This document shows, piece after piece, positions 17,299 to 25,271 of a DNA stretch of 64,000 nucleotides. The stretch comes from Streptomyces narbonensis (GTDB lineage Bacteria > Actinomycetota > Actinomycetes > Streptomycetales > Streptomycetaceae). The translations under genes and the position numbers were made by a program. The stretch covers positions 62,001-126,000 of the forward strand of contig NZ_BMSF01000004.1 in assembly GCF_014649015.1 (NCBI RefSeq), written 5' to 3'. Every line of letters starts with the position of its first letter. Within the stretch, counting starts at the first letter, position 1. The notes under the pieces were generated by a model. The model was not told the DNA's origin. It saw only the letters and a list, made by a program, of their open reading frames with translations, and did not search any database.

Positions 17299-17394
17299 GT
17301 GGCGCTGAGTTGGCGCTGAGTTGGCGCTTAGCCCGGCCGTGCGCCGCCCGCGGGCCCGTCCGGGGCGCGTCCGGGGCGTCCGGGGCGTCCGGGG
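17291..17394 (+). repeat. Two short tandem arrays past the monooxygenase stop
   Basis: TGGCGCTGAGT (11 bp) repeats about three times over 17293-17330, beginning inside the last codons; an exact AGCGCCAA/TTGGCGCT inverted repeat (17281-17288, 17321-17328) frames it and may terminate transcription. CGTCCGGGG (9 bp) then occurs at 17357, 17368, 17377 and 17386. Confidence 0.8.
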
Positions 17395-17481
17395 ATTTGC
17401 GGTGTCGGCAAGTTTCCTTGCAGCACGGGGTGACGCGCGCGAGCCTTGCCGGGCACTGTTCCCGAACGTCAGGGGTGGACC

Positions 17482-18918
17482 ATGACCACGTCCAAGGCGA
17501 CCAAGGCAACCAAGACGTCCGAGGCGACGGCGGCCGATGCCGCTCGCCCCCCTCACCCCCCGCTGAGCCGACGCAGACGCTGGACGGTGCTGGCCGTCTG
17601 CTGCCTCAGCATGTTCCTGGTGGGCCTGGACACCACCGTCGTCAATGTGGGTCTGCCCGCCATCGGGCGCGGTCTGGACGTCGGCACGCGCGGTCTCGAA
17701 TGGATCGTGGACGCCTACACCCTCGTCCTGGCCTCTCTCCTGATCTCCGCCGGCGCGCTGGCGGACCGCTTCGGGCGCCGCAGGGTCTTCCGGTGCGGGC
17801 TGGTGGTGTTCGGCGTGGCCTCGCTTCTCTGCGCGCTCGCCCCGTCGGCGGGCGCCCTCGTCGCGGGACGCGCCCTGCAGGGCGTCGGCGCCTCGATGCT
17901 CAGCCCCGTGGCGCTCGCGATCGTGGTGAACGCGATGCCGGAACCGAAGGAGCGGGCGCGGGCGATCGGCGTGTGGGCGTCGGTGTTCGGACTGAGCATG
18001 GCCGCCGGGCCCCTCACGGGCGGCGCGCTGCTCGCGGGGCTCGACTGGCGGGCGCTGTTCTGGATCAACGCGCCCGTCGTCGTGGCCGCGCTGGTGCTCA
18101 CCGCGGTGTTCGTGCCGGAGTCCCGGGCCCCGCGCGCACGGCGGCTCGACCTGCCCGGGCAGTTCCTGCTGACCGTCGTCCTCGCGGCCGTGGTCGGCAT
18201 CCTGATCGAGGGGCCGCGCATCGGCTGGACGTCTCCCGCGGCGCTCGCGGGATACACGGCAGCCGCCGCGGCGACGGCCGGCTTCGTGTGGGCCGAGTCC
18301 CGCCGGCCCGAACCCCTGATGGATCTGCGACTCTTCGGGCGCCCCGTCTTCAGCGGTGCCGTCGTCGGCGCGGTGGCCGTCTTCGTCGCCCTGAACATGA
18401 CGCTGCTGCTGAACACCCTCTACCTCCAGCACACCCGGGGCTGGTCGCCGCTGGCCGCCGGCGCGGCGACCCTGCCCCTGGCCGTCGGCGCGACCCTCTG
18501 CGCCCCCTGGTCCGGCCGCATGGTGGGCCGTACGGGACCGCGGCCGCCGCTACTCCTCGCCGGCGGCTTCCTCACGGCCGGCGGGCTCTGTCTGGTCGGG
18601 CTCACCCCGCACACCAGCGTGTTCCTGCTGCTCGCCGCGCTCTCGCTCATCGGCATCGGGTTCGGCTTCGCCAACGCCCCGATCACCAACACCGCGGTCA
18701 ACGGCCTGCCGCCCGCCCGTGCCGGTGTGGCCGGCGCGATCACCTCCACGGCACGGCAGCTCGGCGCCGCCCTCGGCATCGCGCTCGCCGGGGGCCTGGT
18801 CGCGACCGCCGCCCCGGCCGAGCTCGCGCAGGCGTCGCGCCCGGGCTGGATCCTGGTCGCCGTCTGCGGGGTCCTGCTCCTCGGCGTCGCACACGCGTCA
18901 CGGCCGAAGAATGCCTAG
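17482..18918 (+). CDS. MFS drug:H+ antiporter (DHA2-like, 14 helices)
   Basis: 478 residues from ATG 17482 (AGGGGTGG upstream). WTVLAVCCLSMFLVGLDTTVVNVGLPAIGRGL is the DHA2 first-helix signature, ADRFGRRRVF the loop 2-3 motif A, and GPLTGGALL motif C in helix 5. About fourteen hydrophobic helices are present. It should export hydrophobic compounds, perhaps toxic intermediates or the monooxygenase product. It follows the monooxygenase after 183 bases of repeats and could be transcribed separately. Confidence 0.92.
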   Translation: MTTSKATKATKTSEATAADAARPPHPPLSRRRRWTVLAVCCLSMFLVGLDTTVVNVGLPAIGRGLDVGTRGLEWIVDAYTLVLASLLISAGALADRFGRRRVFRCGLVVFGVASLLCALAPSAGALVAGRALQGVGASMLSPVALAIVVNAMPEPKERARAIGVWASVFGLSMAAGPLTGGALLAGLDWRALFWINAPVVVAALVLTAVFVPESRAPRARRLDLPGQFLLTVVLAAVVGILIEGPRIGWTSPAALAGYTAAAAATAGFVWAESRRPEPLMDLRLFGRPVFSGAVVGAVAVFVALNMTLLLNTLYLQHTRGWSPLAAGAATLPLAVGATLCAPWSGRMVGRTGPRPPLLLAGGFLTAGGLCLVGLTPHTSVFLLLAALSLIGIGFGFANAPITNTAVNGLPPARAGVAGAITSTARQLGAALGIALAGGLVATAAPAELAQASRPGWILVAVCGVLLLGVAHASRPKNA

Positions 18919-18930
18919 AGAGAGGGTAGT

Positions 18931-18945
18931 TCGGGTACGACCCGA
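18931..18945 (+). terminator. Short stem-loop after MFS gene
   Basis: TCGGGT-ACG-ACCCGA at 18931-18945, 12 bases past the stop. The stem is short and no T run follows. Confidence 0.4.
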
Positions 18946-18993
18946 CCATCCACCCCCGCACATTCCCGAACATCCACTCCCGCACAACCATTC

Positions 18994-19032
18994 CTGACTG
19001 AGCGTCAGTTCGCTAATCTGACTATGCGTCAG
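18994..19032. promoter_or_regulatory. Paired operator copies B and C
   Basis: CTGACTGAGCGTCAG (18994-19008) and CTGACTATGCGTCAG (19018-19032) share the CTGAC-N5-GTCAG core and stand 24 bases apart, just before the acyl-CoA ligase start at 19067. Spacing of a little over two helical turns would put both on roughly one face. Confidence 0.75.
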
Positions 19033-19066
19033 GTCAATGGTCTTGGGCGGAAGGTGGAGCGGAACG

Positions 19067-21289
19067 ATGCTTGGATCGACTCACGGCACCTTCACCACCG
19101 ATCTCCGCGCCCGCGTGGTCGCCTGCGGGGAGGAGCCCACCGGCGTCGTGCACGGCTTCACCGCCGCCCCCGGCGACCAGGACGTCAGCGGACGCCCGCT
19201 GCACGCCGCCGTGCCCGACCTCGACCGGTTCTTCCGGCCGGGGTCCGTCGCCGTCGTCGGCGCCTCCGACACCGAGGGCCGCCCCAACACCGGCATCACC
19301 CGACAGCTCCTCGCCTGGGCGGAGCGGGTCGGCGCCCGGCTCGTACCCGTGCACCCGACCCGTACGAGCGTCTTCGGGATCGACTGCGTACCCTCCGTCG
19401 GCGCACTCACCGAACCCGTCGACCTCGCCGTCCTCCTCGTGGCCGACCCGCTCCCCGTCATCGAGGAACTCGCCGACACGAAGGTGCGGTTCGCGGTCGC
19501 CTTCGCCTCCGGCTTCGCCGAGACCGGCGAGGCCGGCGCCGCCGCGCAGGAACGTCTCGCCGCCGCCGTCCGCCGCTCGGGGCTCCGGCTCCTCGGCCCC
19601 AACACCAACCTCAACGCCTTCGAGCGCTTCCGCGAGGACCTCGAAGGCCCGGCCGTCGCCCTCATCACCCAGTCCGGCCACCAGGGACGGCCCGTCTTCA
19701 CCCTCCAGGAGCTGGGCGTCCGGCTCTCCCACTGGGCACCCACCGGAAACGAAGCCGACCTGGAGACCTCCGACTTCATCTCGTACTTCGCCGGACTGCC
19801 CGAGGTCGGCGCCATCGCCTGCTACGTCGAGGGGCTCAAGGACGGCCGCTCCTTCCTCCTCGCCGCCGACCGGGCCGCGCGCCAGGGCGTCCCCGTCGTC
19901 GCCGTGAAGGTCGGCCGCACCGAGACCGGGGCCCGCACCGCCGCCTCCCACACCGGCAAGCTCACCGGCGCCGACCAGGTGGTCGACGCCGCCATGCGCC
20001 AGTACGGGGTGATCCGGGTCGACGGCCTCGACCAGCTCCAGGACACCGCGACCCTGCTCGCCCGCGCCCGCAGGCCGCAGGCCGACGGCGTCGTCGTCTA
20101 CTCGATCTCCGGCGGTACGGGCGCCCACTTCGCCGACCTGGCGACGGCGGCCGGGCTCGAACTCCCCACGCTCCCGCAGGCCAAGCAGGACGAACTGCAC
20201 CAGTGGATCCCGGAGTACCTGAGCGTCTCGAACCCCGTCGACAACGGCGGGCACCCGGTGGGCGACTGGCGCGGCCGGAAGATCATCGACGCGATCCTCG
20301 CCGACCCCTCCGTCGGCGTCCTCATCTGTCCGATCACCGGGCCCTTCCCGCCCATGAGCGACAAGCTCGCGCAGGACCTGGTCGACGCCGCCGAGGCGAC
20401 GGACAAGCTGGTCTGCGTGGTGTGGGGCTCCCCCGTCGGCACCGAGGACGCCTACCGCACGACCCTCCTCGGCTCCTCGCGCGTCGCCACCTTCCGGACC
20501 TTCGGCAACTGCATCGGGGCCGTGAAGGCCTATCTCGACCACCACCGCTTCACCGTCGGCTACCGCTCCCCCTTCGACGAGGCCCCCCGCACCCCCTCCC
20601 CCTCCTTCCGCAAGGCGCAGGCCCTCATTCGCCCCGGCCGGCGACTCAGCGAGCACGCGGCCAAGCAGCTGCTGCGGGCGTACGGGATACGGGTGCCGCG
20701 CGAACAGCTCGTGACGAGCGCGGCGGCGGCGGTCCGGGCGGCGGGGCTCGTCGGCTACCCGGTCGTGATGAAGGCCTCGGGCGCGCAGCTCGCGCACAAG
20801 ACGGAGCTGGGGCTCGTGAAGGTCGGGCTGACCTCGGCGAGCCAGGTCAGGGACGCGTACCGCGAGCTCACCGACATCGCGCGGTACGAGTCGATCGACC
20901 TCGACGGCGTCCTGGTCTGCCAGATGGTCGGGCGCGGGGTCGAGATGGTGGTGGGCGTGACGAGGGACGAGCTGTTCGGCCCGACGGTCACGGTCGGCCT
21001 CGGCGGGGTCCTGGTCGAGGTCCTCGGCGACACCGCCGTCCGCGTCCCGCCCTTCGGCGAGCACGAGGCCCGCTCGATGCTCGCCGACCTGCGCGGGAAG
21101 GCGCTCCTCGACGGAGTACGGGGTGCTCCGCCGGCCGACGTCGACGCGCTCGTCGAGGTCGTGCTGCGGGTGCAGCGGATGGCCCTCGAACTCGACGGCG
21201 ACCTCGCCGAACTGGACATCAACCCGCTGATGGTGCTGCCGCGCGGGCAGGGGGCGGTGGCCCTGGACGCGCTGGCTGTCTGCCGATAG
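19067..21289 (+). CDS. Acyl-CoA synthetase, NDP-forming (ATP-grasp) family
   Basis: 740 residues. The ATG at 19067 has GGTGGAG before it; an in-frame ATG at 19037 sits only five bases past operator C. The CoA-binding domain comes first (about 40-140, FFRPGSVAVVGASDTEGRPNTGI), then a succinyl-CoA-ligase-like middle with SHTGKLTGADQVVDAA, then a C-terminal ATP-grasp (EHAAKQLLRAYGIRVPREQL and YPVVMKASGAQLAHKTELGLVKVGL). This single-chain enzyme joins a carboxylic acid to CoA with ADP release through a phosphohistidine; the family acts on acetate, aryl and other acids. Nine bases separate it from the enoyl-CoA hydratase gene, so they form an operon. Confidence 0.92.
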   Translation: MLGSTHGTFTTDLRARVVACGEEPTGVVHGFTAAPGDQDVSGRPLHAAVPDLDRFFRPGSVAVVGASDTEGRPNTGITRQLLAWAERVGARLVPVHPTRTSVFGIDCVPSVGALTEPVDLAVLLVADPLPVIEELADTKVRFAVAFASGFAETGEAGAAAQERLAAAVRRSGLRLLGPNTNLNAFERFREDLEGPAVALITQSGHQGRPVFTLQELGVRLSHWAPTGNEADLETSDFISYFAGLPEVGAIACYVEGLKDGRSFLLAADRAARQGVPVVAVKVGRTETGARTAASHTGKLTGADQVVDAAMRQYGVIRVDGLDQLQDTATLLARARRPQADGVVVYSISGGTGAHFADLATAAGLELPTLPQAKQDELHQWIPEYLSVSNPVDNGGHPVGDWRGRKIIDAILADPSVGVLICPITGPFPPMSDKLAQDLVDAAEATDKLVCVVWGSPVGTEDAYRTTLLGSSRVATFRTFGNCIGAVKAYLDHHRFTVGYRSPFDEAPRTPSPSFRKAQALIRPGRRLSEHAAKQLLRAYGIRVPREQLVTSAAAAVRAAGLVGYPVVMKASGAQLAHKTELGLVKVGLTSASQVRDAYRELTDIARYESIDLDGVLVCQMVGRGVEMVVGVTRDELFGPTVTVGLGGVLVEVLGDTAVRVPPFGEHEARSMLADLRGKALLDGVRGAPPADVDALVEVVLRVQRMALELDGDLAELDINPLMVLPRGQGAVALDALAVCR

Positions 21290-21298
21290 GAGTTTCTC

Positions 21299-22087
21299 GT
21301 GGACGAGGTCCTGCACACCGTGGAGAACGGCGTCTCATGGATCACGCTCAACCGCCCCGAGGCGATGAACGCCGTCACCTGGGACCAGCGGGAGCGGATC
21401 ATCGCCCTGCTGGCGTCGGCCTCCGCCGACCCGGAGATCCGGGCGGTGGTCGTCACGGCGACGGGCCGGGGCTTCTGCGCGGGCGCGGACCTGCGGGGCG
21501 GCCCTGCGGCGGCCGCCGAGCGGGTCGCGGGGGACGTGGCCCGGATGATCCGGCAGGGCGCGCAGCGCTTCATCGGAGCGGTGATGGACTGCGAGAAGCC
21601 GGTGATCGCGGCGGTGAACGGCACGGCGGCGGGGATCGGCGCGCACCTGGCGTTCGCGTGCGACCTGGTGCTGGCGTCCGAATCGGCGCGCTTCATCGAG
21701 GTGTTCGTCCGGCGGGGCCTGGTCCCGGACGGCGGAGGCGCGTATCTCCTCCCCCGGCTGATCGGTCCGCAGCGGGCGAAGGAGCTGATGTTCTTCGGCG
21801 ACGCGGTCGGCGCGGCGGAGGCGAGGGAGATGGGCCTGGTGAACCGGGTCGTCCCGGCGGAGGACCTGGAGAAGACGGCCCGAGAATGGGCCGAACGCCT
21901 GGCCCAGGGCCCCACCCGCGCCCTCGCCCTGACGAAACAGCTGGTCAACGCGTCCCTGGACACGGACCGCGCGACGGCCTTCGCGACGGAGGCCACGGCC
22001 CAGGAGCTCAACATGACGACACGGGACGCGCAGGAGGGGGTGGCGAGCTTCGTGGAACGGCGGGAGGCGCGGTACGAGGGGCGGTAG
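21299..22087 (+). CDS. Enoyl-CoA hydratase/isomerase (crotonase family)
   Basis: 262 residues from GTG 21299 with TAGGAG upstream. Crotonase features: GRGFCAGADLRGG as the first oxyanion loop, AVNGTAAGIGAHLAFACDLVLAS as the second with the Gly peptide NH, and RGLVPDGGGAYLLPRLIG. The position of the second catalytic acid (FVRRGLVPDGG) has Asp rather than Glu, also common in paaG/echA-type paralogues. It acts on the CoA ester made by the ligase encoded just upstream. C-terminal trimerisation helices are intact. Confidence 0.92.
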   Translation: MDEVLHTVENGVSWITLNRPEAMNAVTWDQRERIIALLASASADPEIRAVVVTATGRGFCAGADLRGGPAAAAERVAGDVARMIRQGAQRFIGAVMDCEKPVIAAVNGTAAGIGAHLAFACDLVLASESARFIEVFVRRGLVPDGGGAYLLPRLIGPQRAKELMFFGDAVGAAEAREMGLVNRVVPAEDLEKTAREWAERLAQGPTRALALTKQLVNASLDTDRATAFATEATAQELNMTTRDAQEGVASFVERREARYEGR

Positions 22088-22127
22088 CGGAGGCTGTCGT
22101 ACCGGAGCCCTATGGCGTGTCGCGCAT

Positions 22128-22670
22128 ATGCCACACACTGCCGCTCCGGGGGGGGACGGAATACCCAACTCCGCGCGCTCGCGCAAAAGATCCCGAAGAT
22201 CAGGAAGATCCCTTCTTCTCGCTCCCGCGCTGCTCGCGGCCCTGCTGAGCCCGATGCTTCCGACGGGGGCGGCGGTGGCGGCTACGCCGGCGGCGACCGC
22301 GAGCACAGCTCCCACACTGGAAACGGAGCCTACGGCGCCGTCGGCGTACCCGACACCGGACCCGACGCCGACCCCGGACCCGACCCCAACGGTCGAGCCG
22401 ACGCCCACCCCCACCGTCGCCCCCACCATCGACAACTGCCCCGCCCTGCCGCTCGCCCCCTTCGGCGACCCGGGCGACGCGGTCAGGACGGTGTCCGTCC
22501 CCGCCCCCGGCTCCGTCTGCTTCACGGTGACGGTGGAGCGGCCGGGACTGCACCGGATCCAGGGCACCGGAAGCCTGACCTTCACGTTCTCCTCCGGCGG
22601 AACGCGGCCCCTCGGGCGGCGGACGACCGTCGCACCGAGGGGCTTCCTATCTGACACACCGTCAGCTTCA
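22128..22670 (+). pseudogene. 5' fragment of a Pro/Thr-rich secreted protein, open into the next gene
   Basis: From ATG 22128 the frame encodes a strong export signal (RSLLLAPALLAALLSPMLPTGAAVAA), a Thr/Pro-repeat spacer (TPDPTPTPDPTPTVEPTPT) and the start of a Cys-containing domain (NCPALPLAPFGDPGDAV...). That domain stops abruptly near codon 165. No stop intervenes: the frame runs through operator D into the flavin reductase. I take it as the stub of a larger secreted gene whose 3' part was lost at a junction near 22630, not as a real N-terminus of the reductase. Confidence 0.6.
22651..22665. promoter_or_regulatory. Operator copy D, CTGACACACCGTCAG
   Basis: CTGAC-N5-GTCAG core lying 6 bases before the first ATG of the flavin reductase (or 18-30 before later ones). 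Its presence supports an independent promoter for the reductase rather than expression from the upstream stub. Confidence 0.7.
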
Positions 22671-23279
22671 ATGGACGGTGTGATGGGACACGCCGGGATG
22701 GCCGCCACCGCCGTCCGACACCTGAGAGCGGCCGGTTCGCCGACGGCCGTCGAACCACTGCCACGGCCGGTACTGCGCGCGGTACGGGAGGACGAGCGAC
22801 CGCCCGTCGACCCGGCCGAATTCCGCCGCGTCCTCGGTCACTTCGCGAGCGGGGTCACGATCGTCACGGCCCTCGACGCCGACGGTCCGGCGGGCTTCGC
22901 CTGCCAGTCCTTCGCCTCGCTCTCCCTCGACCCGCCCCTGGTCGCCTTCATGGTCGCCCGTACGTCGACGACCTGGCCCCGGATCGCGGACTCCGGAACC
23001 TTCTGCGTCAACATCCTCGGGGCCGAGCAGGGCCCGCTCTGCCGGTCGTTCGCGGTCAGCGGGGCCGACAAGTTCGCGGGGGTGGAGTGGGACCACGCGC
23101 CGGCCACCGGCTCACCGCGCCTCGCGGGCTCGCCCGCCTGGATCGACTGCACGATCACCGCCGTCCACACGGGCGGCGACCATCTGATCGTGGTCGGACG
23201 GGTCGAGTCGCTCGGCGCGGCGGAGGACGGGGATCCGCTGCTGTTCCACCGGGGGCGGTTCGGGCGGTTCAGCTCCTAG
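22671..23279 (+). CDS. Flavin reductase (FMN-binding split-barrel)
   Basis: 202 residues from ATG 22671; ATGs at 22683 and 22695 are alternatives and no start has a clear ribosome site. FRRVLGHFASGVTIVTALDADGPAGFACQSFASLSLDPPLVAFMVARTSTTWPRI is diagnostic of HpaC/FlaRed-type reductases, followed by FCVNILGAEQGPLCRSFA and the late DHLIVVGRVESL. It supplies reduced flavin to a two-component oxygenase, none of which is adjacent. Tail-to-tail with the next gene: the two stops share CTAG. Confidence 0.9.
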   Translation: MDGVMGHAGMAATAVRHLRAAGSPTAVEPLPRPVLRAVREDERPPVDPAEFRRVLGHFASGVTIVTALDADGPAGFACQSFASLSLDPPLVAFMVARTSTTWPRIADSGTFCVNILGAEQGPLCRSFAVSGADKFAGVEWDHAPATGSPRLAGSPAWIDCTITAVHTGGDHLIVVGRVESLGAAEDGDPLLFHRGRFGRFSS

Positions 23280-23779
23280 CCCTGCGCGTACAGGACGATC
23301 CCGCCCACCATGAAGACGCTCACCACGGCGAGCGTGCCCCAGAGAAGCAGGGAGACGAAGTAGCCCTGCCTCGCCGGCCGGGTGAGCAGCACCGCCACCG
23401 CCAGGACCGTCCAGCCCACGATCCACCCCCGCACGCCCGCCAGGGGTGCGAGGAGGGCGCCGGCGAGGCCCGCGAGCGCCAGTTGCCACCAGAGCGGGTC
23501 GCGGCCGGACTTGCGGCCCAGGTCCTCGCCCAGCAGCACCACGGGCAGGATCAGCACGGCGGAGACCGCGAACGCCACCAGTACGCCGAACACCGCCACG
23601 AACGGAAGCGCCAACAGGACGAGAGCGCCGCCGGCGGTGTCGTCTCCCGGCTCCGGCTCCATCGACAGGCCCACCGTCATGAGCACCGCCAGAGCCACCC
23701 CGGCCTCCAGCAGCAGCGCCAGCGTCGAGACCCGCAGCATCCGGGCGTGCGTACGCCCCATGTCAGGACCGCTGTTCAT
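23276..23779 (-). CDS. Small membrane protein of unknown function
   Basis: 167 residues with five hydrophobic segments (about 15-38, 50-78, 97-112, 115-130, 140-163) and no recognised family. The start codon is the last part of a hairpin that also holds its ribosome site, and the upstream MFS stop lies in the opposite arm. It therefore appears to be translated only in step with the MFS gene. Confidence 0.75.
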   Translation of the reverse strand: MNSGPDMGRTHARMLRVSTLALLLEAGVALAVLMTVGLSMEPEPGDDTAGGALVLLALPFVAVFGVLVAFAVSAVLILPVVLLGEDLGRKSGRDPLWWQLALAGLAGALLAPLAGVRGWIVGWTVLAVAVLLTRPARQGYFVSLLLWGTLAVVSVFMVGGIVLYAQG

Positions 23780-23808
23780 GAGCGATCACCCCCTGGTGAT
23801 CGCTCATG
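23777..23808 (-). promoter_or_regulatory. Perfect 14-bp hairpin sequestering a start codon (translational coupling)
   Basis: On the minus strand CATGAGCGATCACC (23808-23795) pairs fully with GGTGATCGCTCATG (23790-23777) around the loop AGGG. The loop and first arm bases form the ribosome site AGGGGG, and the arm ends in the ATG of the 23779 gene. The MFS stop TGA (23806-23804) lies in the other arm, so ribosomes ending the MFS gene would open the structure. Confidence 0.75.
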
Positions 23809-25141
23809 CTCCCGCCAGGGAAGGCGCCTCCGTCCGGGGGCGGCGGATGACCAGGGCCATCAGGGCCGCCGCCGCGCAGAGCGCTCCGGAGGCGTACCAG
23901 ACGACGTCGTACGAGCCGAAGAGGTCCCGGGCGACACCGCCCCCGAAGGCGACGAGGGCCGCGCCCACCTGGTGGGAGGCGAGGACCCAGCCGAAGACGA
24001 TCGCCGAGTCCTCGCCGTAGTGCTCACGGCAGAGGGCGATCGTCGGCGGGACCGTGGCCACCCAGTCCAGGCCGTAGAAGACGATGAAGAAGAGCATCGG
24101 CGGGTGCACGGTGGGCGCGAGGAGCATCGGCAGGAAGAGCAGCGAGACGCCGCGCAGCGCGTAGTAGACCGCGAGGAGCCGGCGGGCCTCGAAGCGGTCG
24201 GTGAACCAGCCGGAGGCGATCGTGCCGACGACGTCGAAGACACCGATGACGGCCAGCAGTCCCGCGGCCGCCGTGACGGGCATCCCGTGGTCGTGGGCGG
24301 CGGGCACGAAGTGGGTCTTGACCAGGCCGTTCGTCGAGGCCCCACAGATCGCGAAGGTGCCGGCGAGCAGCCAGAAGGGGCCTGTGCGGGCCGCCTTGAG
24401 CAGGACGGTGACGGCCCGGCGCGCGGCGCCCGTGACGGGGGCGGGCTTCTCGGCGTACTCCCCGCCGTACGGGGCGAGGCCCGTGTCCGCCGGGTGGTCG
24501 CGGAGCAGCAGCCACACGAAGGGGACGACCGCGAGAGCGGCGAGCGACACGGTCACGGCGGCGGGGCGCCAGCCGTGGTGCTCGACCAGCCAGGAGAGGA
24601 GGGGGAGGAAGACGAGCTGTCCGGAGGCGCCGGCGGCGGTGAGGATGCCGGTGACGAGGCCGCGGCGGGCGACGAACCAGCGGTTGGTGACGGTCGCGGC
24701 GAAGGCGAGCGCCATCGAGCCGCTGCCGAGGCCGACGAGCACGCCCCAGTAGAGGACGAGCTGCCAGGCGGCCGTCATCCACACGGTGAGGACGGAGCCG
24801 ACCGAGATGACCGTCAGCGCGAGGGCGACGACCCGGCGGATGCCGAAGCGGTCCATGAGCGCGGCGGCGAAGGGGGCCGTGAGCCCGTAGAGGGCGAGGT
24901 TCACCGAGACGGCGAAGCCGATCGTGCCGCGCGACCAGTCGAACTCCTCGTGCAGCGGCTCGATCAGCAGGCCCGGAAGCGAGGCGAAGGCCGCCGCGCC
25001 GATGATCGTGACGAAGGTGACCGCCGCGACGAACCAGGCACGGTGGACGCGGGGCGCGCGAGACGTGCGGCGGGCGGGGGGCTCGGGAGCGGGCGTCGCG
25101 GGAGCGGGACTCTCGGTTGTCTGGGCCATGCCATCGAGCAT
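23804..25141 (-). CDS. MFS transporter, monocarboxylate/oxalate-formate type
   Basis: 445 residues with a start at 25141 (GGAG upstream; 25129 also possible). Twelve helices; the halves are split by a loop near residue 225. GTIGFAVSVNLALYGLTAPFAAALMDRFGIRRV fits the MCT/OFA branch (sialate/oxalate antiporter-like), as does YYALRGVSLLFLPM in the second half. The substrate is likely a carboxylate, which would suit the CoA-ligase genes nearby. It is the first gene of an operon with the small membrane protein gene. Confidence 0.9.
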   Translation of the reverse strand: MLDGMAQTTESPAPATPAPEPPARRTSRAPRVHRAWFVAAVTFVTIIGAAAFASLPGLLIEPLHEEFDWSRGTIGFAVSVNLALYGLTAPFAAALMDRFGIRRVVALALTVISVGSVLTVWMTAAWQLVLYWGVLVGLGSGSMALAFAATVTNRWFVARRGLVTGILTAAGASGQLVFLPLLSWLVEHHGWRPAAVTVSLAALAVVPFVWLLLRDHPADTGLAPYGGEYAEKPAPVTGAARRAVTVLLKAARTGPFWLLAGTFAICGASTNGLVKTHFVPAAHDHGMPVTAAAGLLAVIGVFDVVGTIASGWFTDRFEARRLLAVYYALRGVSLLFLPMLLAPTVHPPMLFFIVFYGLDWVATVPPTIALCREHYGEDSAIVFGWVLASHQVGAALVAFGGGVARDLFGSYDVVWYASGALCAAAALMALVIRRPRTEAPSLAGA

Positions 25142-25188
25142 CCCGGCTCCCGCCCCCTACCGACCATTGGCCTGAACGACACCTTTCC

Positions 25189-25254
25189 AAAGGATCGGGA
25201 CACCCAAAGGATCGGGACACCCAAAGGATCGGACACCCAAAGGATCGGGACACC
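25189..25254. repeat. Tandem repeat, 17-bp unit, between two MFS genes
   Basis: AAAGGATCGGGACACCC at 25189, 25206, 25223 (one G short) and 25239. The array fills the gap between the MFS start at 25141 and the preceding MFS stop at 25272 and overlaps the presumed promoter of the former. Confidence 0.92.
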
Positions 25255-25271
25255 GGCCCACCCGCAACGGC

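Noticed and set aside
22128..23279. Single 383-residue secreted flavin reductase
   Set aside because: The operator and several internal ATGs at the junction, and the standard reductase length after them, argue for two unrelated pieces.
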